From JAVBNH01 sp031551635 (lineage in GTDB: Bacteria > Bacillota > Clostridia > Oscillospirales > Acutalibacteraceae), in contig JAVBNH010000033.1 of the NCBI GenBank assembly GCA_031551635.1, positions 1-54,463 of the forward strand: DNA of 54,463 bases, given 5' to 3'. Positions 26,347 through 34,584 of this stretch are shown here, one piece after another. Each line of letters begins with the position of its first letter. The first letter of the stretch is position 1. Under the pieces are notes generated by a model. That model did no database searches, had not been told where the DNA came from, and saw nothing but the letters and a program-made list of their open reading frames with translations. Both the position numbers and the translations under genes were made by a program.

Positions 26347-27573
26347 CTATTTCTGTTTTGAATATTTCTGCTTGTAAATAAAACGCATAAGATGCGTGTC
26401 GATAATACTTATAGGATTTATTCGCTCCAGCATAGCCGCGCTCAGATAAGTTTTCACACCCTTATCAACGACCATTTCAACCGCGTAAGCATCGTCCTCA
26501 TTTGAAGCGACACAAACCGCGCCATTGTTTTTCAGCATGACAGCGTCTCTGCCCTTAAGCTTTTTCACGACCTTCTTCGCGGTTTTCATTGTGTTATTCG
26601 GGTCAAAATCCGCCGTGCGCAGCGTCGCGCCGACTATCTGCGCGAAGTCGTCCAGAAGCGGCTTCACAGTGATTCCCAGCTTTGACGCAGAAACAATATC
26701 ATCATTCTTTGAATGAACTATATAATTGACATCTCCGCGCTTTTTATAAATTTCACGGTGCATATCAGTCGAAAGCGGTTCGTCAGCGCCGTATACGGAA
26801 ATTTTTCCTGTTTCAATATCAACCCTGAGCATATCCCCGCCGTTCTTCGGCAGCAAACTGAAGGAACCGCCGTCTCGCACTGAGTCATACGCTTCGAATT
26901 CAGCAATATTTTTGCCGCTCTTGAGCTTGTCAGCGATATATTTACCAAGGCTCGAGAAACCTTCAGCAATATTTCCGCTCAGGTCATTATACTTCTTGAG
27001 CAAAAAGCTCTCGCATACCTTTTCAAGCTCCAAGGCAACCTTAAAAGCCTCCTCATAATCCGCACCCATGCACAAAGCCCCGTGGTGAGCCATTATCACA
27101 GCCTTTGAATCTGAACGCTCAAGAGCCGATCTGACACCCTTTTTCAGCTTGCCGGTACCCGGTAAGCCGTAAGAAGCAACACATACATGATCGCCGATTA
27201 TCGCGGCGCTTTCAGCAGATAAAGCATTGATGTCAAAGCCCAGCGCACTTATCACTGAGGCATAAACCTGATGGGTGTGAATGACAAAATTTATATCGCT
27301 TTTCATAGCGTAAACCGAGGCGTGAATCCCCTTCTCGGACGAGGGCTTTATGTCGCCGTCATAGGTCGTGTCGGCGATGTTTACTGCCACAATTTCTTCT
27401 GCAGTAAGCGTCTCATACGCGCGTCCGCTGGGGGTTATGACAAACTGTGTATCGCTTACGCGGCAGCTCACATTTCCCCAGGTTCTCGCGATAAGACCGG
27501 TCTCGACAAGCCTTTTGCCCGCGTCCACAACAAGTGTTTTGGCCGTATTAATATCCATATTATCACCGTTCAT
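26347..27573 (-). CDS. Tandem class II aldolase/adducin-family protein
   Basis: 408 aa, about twice the normal length, because it contains two aldolase domains. Domain 1 (about 5-200) is complete: NVSCRV, ITPSGRAY, catalytic Glu in SSEKGIHASVY, zinc His pair in IHTHQVYAS and a late AHHGALCMG. Domain 2 (about 225-400) keeps the fold (MHREIYKKRGDVNYIVHSKN, MLKNNGAVCVA), but the IHTHQ-type His pair reads VHSKN and the later His is Asn, so it has probably lost metal binding. The active half should cleave or epimerise a phosphorylated sugar, yielding DHAP. Spacing to the aminotransferase gene is 5 bp. Start behind GGAC; an internal ATG at Met6 is also possible. Confidence 0.88.
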   Translation of the reverse strand: MNGDNMDINTAKTLVVDAGKRLVETGLIARTWGNVSCRVSDTQFVITPSGRAYETLTAEEIVAVNIADTTYDGDIKPSSEKGIHASVYAMKSDINFVIHTHQVYASVISALGFDINALSAESAAIIGDHVCVASYGLPGTGKLKKGVRSALERSDSKAVIMAHHGALCMGADYEEAFKVALELEKVCESFLLKKYNDLSGNIAEGFSSLGKYIADKLKSGKNIAEFEAYDSVRDGGSFSLLPKNGGDMLRVDIETGKISVYGADEPLSTDMHREIYKKRGDVNYIVHSKNDDIVSASKLGITVKPLLDDFAQIVGATLRTADFDPNNTMKTAKKVVKKLKGRDAVMLKNNGAVCVASNEDDAYAVEMVVDKGVKTYLSAAMLERINPISIIDTHLMRFIYKQKYSKQK

Positions 27574-27578
27574 AAGAA

Positions 27579-29057
27579 TTAGTCCTTTTTAATTTCAACA
27601 TTCGCAAATACCTTATCAAAGCGGGCGACTGCGTCGTCAATCATTTCCTCTGTGTATGCCGCGCTTGTGTAAAGCCTGCTGCCAGCGAGCGTCACGAGAC
27701 CTTCAGCCATATATGCCGCGCCCATATGCTCCATTTCCTTTTTGCGCTTGCTTGTTTCGCTCAGTACGCCCGGGATGCCCCAGGGTTTATTCCAGTGAAT
27801 CGCGAAATGCATGGTTCCGACAGTCTCGAGATGACAGATTGAACCCTGATTAAACGCGACAAAGGGCAGTCCGCGCTTCTTAATAATTTCCTGAAGCCCC
27901 GCTGTTATGCGGTCACCCATCTGCCCGGCTCTCTGGCAGGCGTTGGTTTTCTCAATTAGCTCGAGTGTATAGTATCCGGCGACGCAGGAAATCGGAGTCG
28001 CCGCCATTGTACCGCCGATGAGCGCTTTCTTTATCTTAGTCGAGCCGTCAAGCCCGGCACCGAAATACTGCATATATTGCTTCTTTCCGCCGACACCGCC
28101 AGCGCCCGGATAACCTCCGGCGACAACCTTGCCGAAAATTGTGAGGTCTGGCGAGACTCCGTAATAGCCCTGAGCGCCTGCCATGCCGATTCTGAACGCC
28201 GTAACAACCTCATCGAAAACCAGCAACGCGCCGTATTTACGGCAGAGTCTTTCAACACCCTTATTGAAGTTAAAATCAAGCGGACGCGTACCGCTTTCGG
28301 GACCAACCGGCTCAATGAAAACAGCCGCTGTGCCGCCCCTGAACTGATTCGCGCGCAGCTTCCTCTCAAGGTCGTCAAGGTCATTCGGGAAAAATTCCTG
28401 AGTATGCTTGAAGAGGTAGAGAGGTACGCCGTTTGCCTGAGTAAATTTTGAGCCGGGTATACGTATGCCGTAGCCGAGCTGGTCGCTCCAGCCGTGATAC
28501 GCGCCACCCATTTTCAAAATATTTTTATTTTTTGTTGCAAGCCTGGCCGCCCTCACAGCCGCCATACAGGCTTCTGTTCCCGAGCCTAGCATGCGGAACA
28601 TCTGAACAGTTTCGATATTGTCTGAAATCTTCTTCGCGAGCTTATATTCAAACTCATGGAAAAGCCCTGTTGAGGGACCGCAGGTATTGAGCAGGTCAAT
28701 TACCTGAGCGCGAACCTCCGCGGGGTTCGAGCCAAGAACCGTTGGACCGCCGGCTTGAAGAAAATCATAATATTCGTTGCCGTCAATGTCATAGAGCTTC
28801 GCGCCGGAAGCCTTTGTAAAAACAAGCGGGAAGGGATAGTTAAAGGCAAGGTTATGCTGAACACCGCCGGGAATAATTTCCCTCGCCTGCGCAATAAGAG
28901 CCTTTGACTTCTGGCATTTCGCCTCAAAATAGTTTTCCTCATAAGCCTTGAGCACCGCGGGTTTGAGCGAATAAATCGGCTGCTTAATCAAAGCGTCAAG
29001 CTGCTTTGTAACAGCAGCCGTATCATGGTAATTTGTTATAGCAAATCTCGTATCCAT
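27579..29057 (-). CDS. Class III aminotransferase (glutamate-1-semialdehyde 2,1-aminomutase-like)
   Basis: 492 aa, longer than true HemL (about 430) owing to a 50-residue N-terminal extension and a C-terminal extension. PLP features: LGSGTEACMAAVRAAR (phosphate-binding), GAYHGWSDQ, FDEVVTAFRIG with the pyridine-N-binding Asp, and FGKVVAGGYPGAG with the Schiff-base Lys. The IPGGVQHNLAFNYPFPLVF segment is typical of GSAM-like enzymes of secondary pathways. No heme genes are nearby, so heme synthesis is unlikely; an aminosugar or amino-polyol substrate is more plausible (inference). First gene of the four-gene operon, with GGAGG RBS and a TTGACA/TATAAT promoter. Confidence 0.87.
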   Translation of the reverse strand: MDTRFAITNYHDTAAVTKQLDALIKQPIYSLKPAVLKAYEENYFEAKCQKSKALIAQAREIIPGGVQHNLAFNYPFPLVFTKASGAKLYDIDGNEYYDFLQAGGPTVLGSNPAEVRAQVIDLLNTCGPSTGLFHEFEYKLAKKISDNIETVQMFRMLGSGTEACMAAVRAARLATKNKNILKMGGAYHGWSDQLGYGIRIPGSKFTQANGVPLYLFKHTQEFFPNDLDDLERKLRANQFRGGTAAVFIEPVGPESGTRPLDFNFNKGVERLCRKYGALLVFDEVVTAFRIGMAGAQGYYGVSPDLTIFGKVVAGGYPGAGGVGGKKQYMQYFGAGLDGSTKIKKALIGGTMAATPISCVAGYYTLELIEKTNACQRAGQMGDRITAGLQEIIKKRGLPFVAFNQGSICHLETVGTMHFAIHWNKPWGIPGVLSETSKRKKEMEHMGAAYMAEGLVTLAGSRLYTSAAYTEEMIDDAVARFDKVFANVEIKKD

Positions 29058-29091
29058 TGTTAATCCTCCGAAATAATTAATACTGCTCTCA

Positions 29092-29119
29092 ATTATAACA
29101 TTAATGAAAAATATGTCAA
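29092..29119 (-). promoter_or_regulatory. Promoter of the aminotransferase-aldolase-G1PDH-MFS operon
   Basis: On the minus strand TTGACA, 16-bp spacer, TATAAT, about 35 bp before the start codon. Confidence 0.75.
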
Positions 29120-29246
29120 ACAGTTTTTAAAATTAAATTGATTGTTTTGGTGAACATATTATTAAATATTTTTGCCCAGGCACAAACATACGCAATAATT
29201 GTAAAAATAAGTTAACAAAAACCGCTGAGAGCTAATGTTTTCAGTG

Positions 29247-29274
29247 GTTTTCTGTTATCTATGTTTTAACCTAA
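29247..29274. repeat. Second repeat family, left part of the interrupted copy
   Basis: Matches 23688-23716 (GGTTNTC, then GTTATCTATGTTTTA, A/G, CCTAA). It is interrupted by repeat copy B and resumes at 29344 with CTAAAAATAGTATTA. A hairpin ACCGCTGA / TCAGTGGT at 29221-29248 takes the place of the CCGAATG hairpin in the other copy. Confidence 0.8.
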
Positions 29275-29343
29275 CGTGGGCTTGGCTTGCCAAGCCCACA
29301 ACCCAAGTCTTGTTTTTTATTGAGCTTTCAGCCCACAAAGGTA
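29275..29343. repeat. Dispersed palindromic repeat, copy B (with CTAA direct repeats)
   Basis: 69-bp unit starting CGTGGGCTTGG, 24-bp perfect palindrome GTGGGCTTGGC-TT-GCCAAGCCCAC at its left, ending AAGGTA. It is flanked on both sides by CTAA (29271-29274 and 29344-29347). Removing the unit plus one CTAA restores the sequence seen at 23696-23727. Confidence 0.9.
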
Positions 29344-29417
29344 CTAAAAATAGTATTACTTGATTTTAACCTATTCAAGTATAATTTGCTGATTATTCAC
29401 CATTTTTGGTTAAAGCA

Positions 29418-29446
29418 TTGACATTTCACCAAATTAGGTATATAAT
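29418..29446 (+). promoter_or_regulatory. Promoter of the SatD-DUF3307 operon
   Basis: Consensus TTGACA, 17-bp spacer, TATAAT; predicted start about 29453. This places translation at the ATG at 29484 (AAAAAAGGAG upstream) and rules out the longer frame from 29406. Confidence 0.88.
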
Positions 29447-29483
29447 CAAAGGAGCTTCCAACGAAAAAAGGAGAAATTGTGCT

Positions 29484-30857
29484 ATGTATTGTGTTGTCAT
29501 GGGTGATATAATTAACTCAAAGTTAATTGAAGATGATGCAATTGAATCAATCACTGCTTCAATAAAAGAAGTATTAAATTCTATAAATGCAAAATACTTT
29601 AATTATTTAGTAGCACCCTTAGGCCTTGTTAGAGGGGACGCTTTTGAGGGGGTTTTGCTATCTCAAAGTATTGCCCCTGAGATAATCAAAGAAATAATAA
29701 AGAAGTTTTATGAAATTGAAAAAACTAGGGTCAGAATTGCGGTTGTTGTCGGGCAGGTTGCAAATATCAGCAATGATCGCAACGAATCGACAGGTGAAGC
29801 TTTTTATAAGGCACTTAATCGTATTGAGGAATTAAAAAAAGCAAAGAGCGAGCATTGGTTTCAAATTTTATTTGACGCAAATTCAATTGCACAGCCACTC
29901 ATAGACAGTTTATTTAATCTGTTAACCAATATTACCCAGGAATGGACTGAACGACAGAGAGAAATAGTTTTTGCAATGGAGGATTTATATAATAACAACA
30001 ATTTGACAGCTAAAAAATTATGTATACCGGTTTCTGTTATCAGCAAGCAATTAAAAGCAGCTAATTATGAGGCTTACCAAAAGGCTTGGAGTAATTTAAC
30101 TAAATATTTATATAATTTTGAACAAGCAGTTGTAGACGATCAAGCTCCTGAAAAAAGCTACACAACTTACTATAGTATTGCACAAAGAAAAATTGAGCAA
30201 CACTTATTTGAAGATGCGCTTTTATTGTTAGATAAGTCTTTATCCTTGGCAAAAGAAGAATTTAATAATGCTAATAATGAATATCAGCTTTCAATAATAT
30301 ACAATGGCTTAGCTGAATCATATATTGGACTTAATAATTATGCGGAAGCCGAAAAGTGCATTTCAAAATCTCTTGATTTACAAAAAAATTTACCAAAGGG
30401 CAGATTAGAATATGCAAAAACAATCAGCTTGCTTGGAGAGCTATATCTTCTTGATAATCCAAAAACAAACAAAAATGACTTCGAAAATGCTGAGAAACAA
30501 TTTCAAAAATCGATCGAAATAGCAATAACTACTGTTGGGGAAAGACATCCGTTTATCTTAGAATTTTATAAAAATTTTGCTGAGATTTATAAATATAAGA
30601 ATGAATATAAAACAGCATTAGACTACCTTTTTAAAGCTTTATTTTTTTATAAAAATAAAACAACAATTAGCTTAGGTAAAGCTATGGTAAATTACAATAT
30701 CGCCGTCTGCTACAATGAATTATTTGATTTCAAAAAAGCTATTAAGTATGGTATTGCAGCATTAAATATTTATAATGAATTATTACCCCCGAAACATGAA
30801 TATATAATTGAAGCACAAAGATTAATAAAAGAGTGTAGCAATAAAGAGGAGGAATAA
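29484..30857 (+). CDS. SatD-family protein with HTH and C-terminal TPR repeats
   Basis: 457 aa. The N-terminal 160 residues resemble SatD (MYCVVMGDIINSKLIEDDAI, FNYLVAPLGLVRGDAFEGVL, RIAVVVGQV), a nucleotide-cyclase-like or palm-type fold of unknown activity. A helix-turn-helix-like segment follows (ERQREIVFAMEDLYNNNNLT then AKKLCIPVSVISKQLKAANY). Residues about 225-455 form TPR-type helical pairs (AEKCISKSLDLQKNLPKGRL, NYNIAVCYNELFDFKKAIKY). SatD proteins are usually about 200-240 aa, so the TPR half is an unusual extension. The downstream DUF3307 gene starts one base after its stop. AT-rich compared with flanking genes, which hints at transfer. No known function. Confidence 0.75.
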   Translation: MYCVVMGDIINSKLIEDDAIESITASIKEVLNSINAKYFNYLVAPLGLVRGDAFEGVLLSQSIAPEIIKEIIKKFYEIEKTRVRIAVVVGQVANISNDRNESTGEAFYKALNRIEELKKAKSEHWFQILFDANSIAQPLIDSLFNLLTNITQEWTERQREIVFAMEDLYNNNNLTAKKLCIPVSVISKQLKAANYEAYQKAWSNLTKYLYNFEQAVVDDQAPEKSYTTYYSIAQRKIEQHLFEDALLLLDKSLSLAKEEFNNANNEYQLSIIYNGLAESYIGLNNYAEAEKCISKSLDLQKNLPKGRLEYAKTISLLGELYLLDNPKTNKNDFENAEKQFQKSIEIAITTVGERHPFILEFYKNFAEIYKYKNEYKTALDYLFKALFFYKNKTTISLGKAMVNYNIAVCYNELFDFKKAIKYGIAALNIYNELLPPKHEYIIEAQRLIKECSNKEEE

Positions 30858-30858
30858 T

Positions 30859-31656
30859 GTGGAAATTAATCTGGTTTTTGCTTTTTTAATGATTGGGCAT
30901 ATATTAGGAGATTTTTATTTTCAAAGCAACAATATTATAAAGCAAAAAGATGAAAAAATCAGCATATTATTCATTCATATAGTTACATATACTTTAAGCT
31001 TTTTGTCAGTTGTTTTTGCGGGAATTGTCTTTTCCCGAAATTTAATTTATTTGGGTTTATTTATAGTATGCTCGCATCTAATAATCGATTTTGCGAATAA
31101 GTGTTATAAAAAACACATTTATAAAAATTCATTTCTGGAATCCATCAAAAAGCATTCATTTATAATAAATCAAATGCTTCATATAGTGTCTGTTTTTACT
31201 GCATGGCTGATATGGGGAAAGAGTTTAAGCCTGTATCCGTATCTTATGGAGGAATATGATAATATTCCTGTAAACATTATACTGTTAGCATTGGCTATAT
31301 TAATATTACTTCGTCCAGTAGGTATTATAATTGAAAATGGGTCAATTTGGGACTTTACTAAAAAAGATATTAACACAATTGAACAAAATGCAACAGATAT
31401 TTCTAACGCTGAGCTTCAAAGGGTAAAAAAGAATGCAGGAATAATGGTCGGATATCTAGAGCGCTTTATAATTCTTTTACTTTTGATTTATCACCAATAC
31501 AGTGCTATTGCATTTGTTTTAACTGCAAAATCTATCGCCAGATATGAAAATATTGTCAAGGATAAAATTTCAGCAGATTATTATCTAATTGGAACTTTGC
31601 TTAGTGTTGCATTTGTAATTGGAATCGCGTTTTTCCTTGGACTGATGATCTCTTAA
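30859..31656 (+). CDS. DUF3307 membrane protein
   Basis: 265 aa, GTG start behind GAGGAGG. Six to seven membrane segments. The N-terminus has the DUF3307 signature GHILGDFYFQSNNIIKQK, then a HLIIDFANK segment and the long ILLALAILILLRPVGIIIEN helix. DUF3307 genes often sit beside satD-like genes (family knowledge); here the two genes are separated by one base and surely co-translated. The conserved Asp/Gln/His near the first helix suggest an enzymatic or ion-handling membrane site, but no activity is established. Confidence 0.8.
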   Translation: MEINLVFAFLMIGHILGDFYFQSNNIIKQKDEKISILFIHIVTYTLSFLSVVFAGIVFSRNLIYLGLFIVCSHLIIDFANKCYKKHIYKNSFLESIKKHSFIINQMLHIVSVFTAWLIWGKSLSLYPYLMEEYDNIPVNIILLALAILILLRPVGIIIENGSIWDFTKKDINTIEQNATDISNAELQRVKKNAGIMVGYLERFIILLLLIYHQYSAIAFVLTAKSIARYENIVKDKISADYYLIGTLLSVAFVIGIAFFLGLMIS

Positions 31657-31753
31657 TCACAAGGTGTTATTTACTCTGTCTAGTATCATACTTAAGAAAT
31701 TCTTAATAATAGAATCTAAATCAGTTAAATAATATAAAAAGATTTTATTAAAT

Positions 31754-31788
31754 TACCGCCCTCATACAAAAGAAGTATGAGGGCGGTA
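31754..31788. terminator. Bidirectional terminator between DUF3307 and DUF4838 genes
   Basis: Perfect 14-bp stem TACCGCCCTCATAC / GTATGAGGGCGGTA with a 7-nt loop, T-rich on the plus side (CCTTATTTTT) and A-rich on the other. Confidence 0.92.
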
Positions 31789-31801
31789 CCTTATTTTTAA
31801 C

Positions 31802-33838
31802 TTATTGCTGGTGTTCTGCGCGGTATTTCGCTAGGTCTAGGGGCACTACCTTCTCTTCGTCGACAAAGTCAACCCAGGCGGTCATTTCTCCCCACTCAAA
31901 GGGTCTCATCGCCCAGACATAGTCATTGTAAGGCATACAAATCGGGTCTGATTCCTTAAACTTGTTGAGTCCCAGCATTACGCAGTCGTGGAAGAGCTTT
32001 TTGTTTTCTTCAAGTCTGCCGGGATTAAACAGGGCAAATTCGCCCTTCATCATATTAGCCTTGTAGATTCTCAATGAAAGCCTTGAACGCTTGATATTTG
32101 TGAGCTGAGCCTGATCTGTGGTCTTTTCCTCAGCCTCGTCCCAGAGCGTATCAAACTTGGCAATTTCGCTGTTTGTGAAGTAAACATTAGCCTCGGGGCG
32201 GGTGAAAACAAAGAGGTGATTGGTGTTGATGCATTTAAGCGCGACGGCGTCCATATACTCCCTGAGCAGCGGCGCCGCAGCCTCGCCGTAATAGGCGTTC
32301 ATGAAATCTTCCATAACATGCTCGATATTAACATCGACATCCCACATAAGCTTAGTCAGCACATATGCCTTCAGCGCGTCAAACTCAGCGCCCTGACCGC
32401 CGTCATGGTTGCCCAAGTCAAAGATTCCGTAAACAGAATGCTCGGTGAAGAATTTATAGTTTGCGGAAAAAACCTGAAGATTCGGGAAGGGCATTGAATA
32501 AACCTTATAGTTTGTGGAGTAATTCCAGATATACAGCTTCGCGCCGGATTCATCGCAGAGGTCAGACCAGTCCTGAATGTCCGCGGCAAATTCCGAGGGC
32601 TTATCCTTAAACATCTGGAACATATTTTCTTCACGATTGTGACCGCACTCGTTAATCGGGTGGCAGAAGCAGGCGCCGATTGAGCAAAGACGGATTATCA
32701 TATTGTCAAGTGGCTTAACGTTCTTCGGAGCGTCAACTGTATAGTCATAAGCAAGGGTGTCGATATATATTTCCCTATTCGGGAAAGCATCCTTGACTGC
32801 CTGCGCTACTTGATTCACAAACCAGATATTTGTGCCGGAGGGTCCGCCATACTGAGCGTCCTTCGCGAGGCAGTTCGCGCATTCGCAAGCCTTGTCGTTG
32901 TCATTTTGAGAGACAGACATGATATTCTGGTCAAGCGGAGCGGCAGCAATGCGGGCAAGGGTATTTTCTATAGTCAGCGCGAGCACCTCGGGATTTGAGA
33001 GGCAGCGCTGGTCAAGAGTGCGTGTATTTTTATCCTTGCGGAAAGAAAAATAATCAGGCTTAGTGTTAATCAGCTCATCGGGGACGAGCCTCTGCATACT
33101 GTGGCAGAAATCAATGTAGTTGTAAGCATAGCCGTATTCCTCGCCCATATATGAGCCCATGCCGGGGGTTGGACCGGTGTTGAGCTTGTGGAAGGCCTTC
33201 CACTCGGAATCTCTGCAGAAAACATCAAAATATACATCGCGGTACTCAAGCTTCGCGTTCTCAACATAATTGAGCTTGAGGTCAATCGCTACCGAATCCT
33301 TCTTAGGGATATACTTCAAATCGGGGGTATACCAGGCGCAGCCGAGCTGCTCCTCGATAAAGCTCGCGCAGCCGTACATGGTTCCGCGTCCGATACCGTA
33401 AATAAATATGTTGTCGCCGACAACTTTCTTAACAAAACCCTCGTTCTTGAGCAGGGCTATTTCCGTGTCGAGTGCGCCGCCGTCAAGACCGGTATTCCCG
33501 AGAGCGATAAACTTGTCGTAGCCGTCAGCTATTCTTGCGGAATTTTCGGAAACAGTATAGCATTTGAAGGTGTAGCCGGTCATCTCGCCGAGAAACTCAA
33601 TGAGCCAATCAGCGCCGGTGATTATAGACTTTTCAGCGGAATCCGGGATAACAATCGCATACTGGGTCTCTTCGTTTTCATAAATCGGAAGCCAGTCAAC
33701 AATGACCTCCTCAACATAGGGGTCTCCGCCGTAATCGATAGTTTTAGGGTTCTTCGGAGCAACAAGAATCGTCCCGAAAAAGGCCTGAATAACAGCCATA
33801 ATAGTAACAGCAAGGGTTTGCAGCATCGCCAATGACAT
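31802..33838 (-). CDS. DUF4838-domain secreted protein (alpha-glucuronidase-related)
   Basis: 678 aa. N-terminal hydrophobic segment (LQTLAVTIMAVIQAFFGTIL), then a GH67-N-like beta/alpha domain (about 50-190: GADWLIEFLGEMTG, GRGTMYGCASFIEEQLGCAW) and the DUF4838 barrel with its cysteine motif SVSQNDNDKACECANCLAKD and later CSIGACFCHPINECGHN. Members are large secreted or cell-attached proteins related to alpha-glucuronidases and are associated with polysaccharide use; substrate unknown. Single-gene unit. The many Cys in the two motifs may bind metal. N-terminal hydrophobic segment has no obvious cleavage site. Confidence 0.85.
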   Translation of the reverse strand: MSLAMLQTLAVTIMAVIQAFFGTILVAPKNPKTIDYGGDPYVEEVIVDWLPIYENEETQYAIVIPDSAEKSIITGADWLIEFLGEMTGYTFKCYTVSENSARIADGYDKFIALGNTGLDGGALDTEIALLKNEGFVKKVVGDNIFIYGIGRGTMYGCASFIEEQLGCAWYTPDLKYIPKKDSVAIDLKLNYVENAKLEYRDVYFDVFCRDSEWKAFHKLNTGPTPGMGSYMGEEYGYAYNYIDFCHSMQRLVPDELINTKPDYFSFRKDKNTRTLDQRCLSNPEVLALTIENTLARIAAAPLDQNIMSVSQNDNDKACECANCLAKDAQYGGPSGTNIWFVNQVAQAVKDAFPNREIYIDTLAYDYTVDAPKNVKPLDNMIIRLCSIGACFCHPINECGHNREENMFQMFKDKPSEFAADIQDWSDLCDESGAKLYIWNYSTNYKVYSMPFPNLQVFSANYKFFTEHSVYGIFDLGNHDGGQGAEFDALKAYVLTKLMWDVDVNIEHVMEDFMNAYYGEAAAPLLREYMDAVALKCINTNHLFVFTRPEANVYFTNSEIAKFDTLWDEAEEKTTDQAQLTNIKRSRLSLRIYKANMMKGEFALFNPGRLEENKKLFHDCVMLGLNKFKESDPICMPYNDYVWAMRPFEWGEMTAWVDFVDEEKVVPLDLAKYRAEHQQ

Positions 33839-33982
33839 TTTTTAACACTCCTTGAAATAATTTGGTTGAAAAAGCATAATTAACATAAGATATGCTAAAG
33901 GCAGTTTTATACTATCATATAATAAATAATTAGTCAATAAGTATCTGCTTATTTAAGTGTCAGAAGCAGACAAATAAAAAAC

Positions 33983-34526
33983 CGTTAATTCCCAAAGTAA
34001 GTTCCACAGTGGACGAGGGGTTGGAATTTAGTATGAGAAGAAAAAATCGATGGAAGTTAATTTGAGAAAAATCCATTCGAAATATCTCAAGATTCTTGAA
34101 CCAGAGGCAAAAGGTAGCAACCGCCAACGGCGGCGCGAAGCGGCCTAGAAATGACACATAAAAAATGTTATAATGGGGTTGCGATGGTGGTATATAGTTG
34201 TAATATCTCTGAGTTCCGTCACCATCGGCACAGAGTTTGGAACATTTTTTATGTGGTATTTCTAGGCTTGCGGATGGTTCGCAGTTGTGTGGAAATTAAC
34301 CGTTGAAATAATACATAATTTTTTCTTAAAGTAAATTCCATGGCTGTGGCTTTTAACCTGAGAAATGATTGTATCGGGCTTGTTTGGTGTGTGAGAATTT
34401 ATTGATTATAGGTCAAAATCGTCTTTTCGTGGGCGATTTTTTGCTTTTTCTTAAATTAAATTCTGCCGATTTCTCTTGGTAAAAGCAACTTCCATCAAGA
34501 GTGGAACTTTCTTTGGGAATTAACCA
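33983..34526. mobile_element. MITE-like element, 544 bp, with 24-bp terminal inverted repeats and 12-bp target duplication
   Basis: Left end GTTAATTCCCAAAGTAAGTT at 33984 onward and right end ACTTTCTTTGGGAATTAAC up to 34524 are inverted copies over 24 bp with one mismatch. The 12-bp direct repeat CAAATAAAAAAC flanks it at 33971-33982 and 34527-34538. No coding frame with an RBS exists inside. It fills the 33839-34584 gap together with a nested palindrome (34143-34267), a CCGCCAACGGCGG hairpin and an AAATCG/CGATTTTTT hairpin. A duplication of 11-13 bp is usual for IS4-group transposases, so an IS4-type source is likely (inference). Confidence 0.8.
34143..34267. mobile_element. Nested 125-bp palindromic element inside the MITE
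   Basis: Ends GCCTAGAAATGACACATAAA (34143 on) and its inverted partner finishing ATTTCTAGGC (34267), 27 bp with two mismatches; a second inner pair GATGGTG / CACCATC lies inside. The whole could fold into one long hairpin. No coding capacity. Confidence 0.7.
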
Positions 34527-34584
34527 CAAATAAAAAACGACCTTTAACTCTTAATCCTATCTCCTAATTCCTTATTCCTAACTC

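Noticed and set aside
27579..29057. Aminotransferase as a true HemL (heme synthesis)
   Set aside because: It is longer than HemL and sits in a sugar-phosphate-type operon without any tetrapyrrole genes.
29406..29483. Longer start for the SatD gene
   Set aside because: The extra codons include the -35 and -10 boxes of a consensus promoter, and the ATG at 29484 has the ribosome binding site.
33960..34157. 65-aa minus-strand ORF inside the MITE
   Set aside because: Covers the terminal inverted repeat, has no RBS and odd composition; a chance frame.
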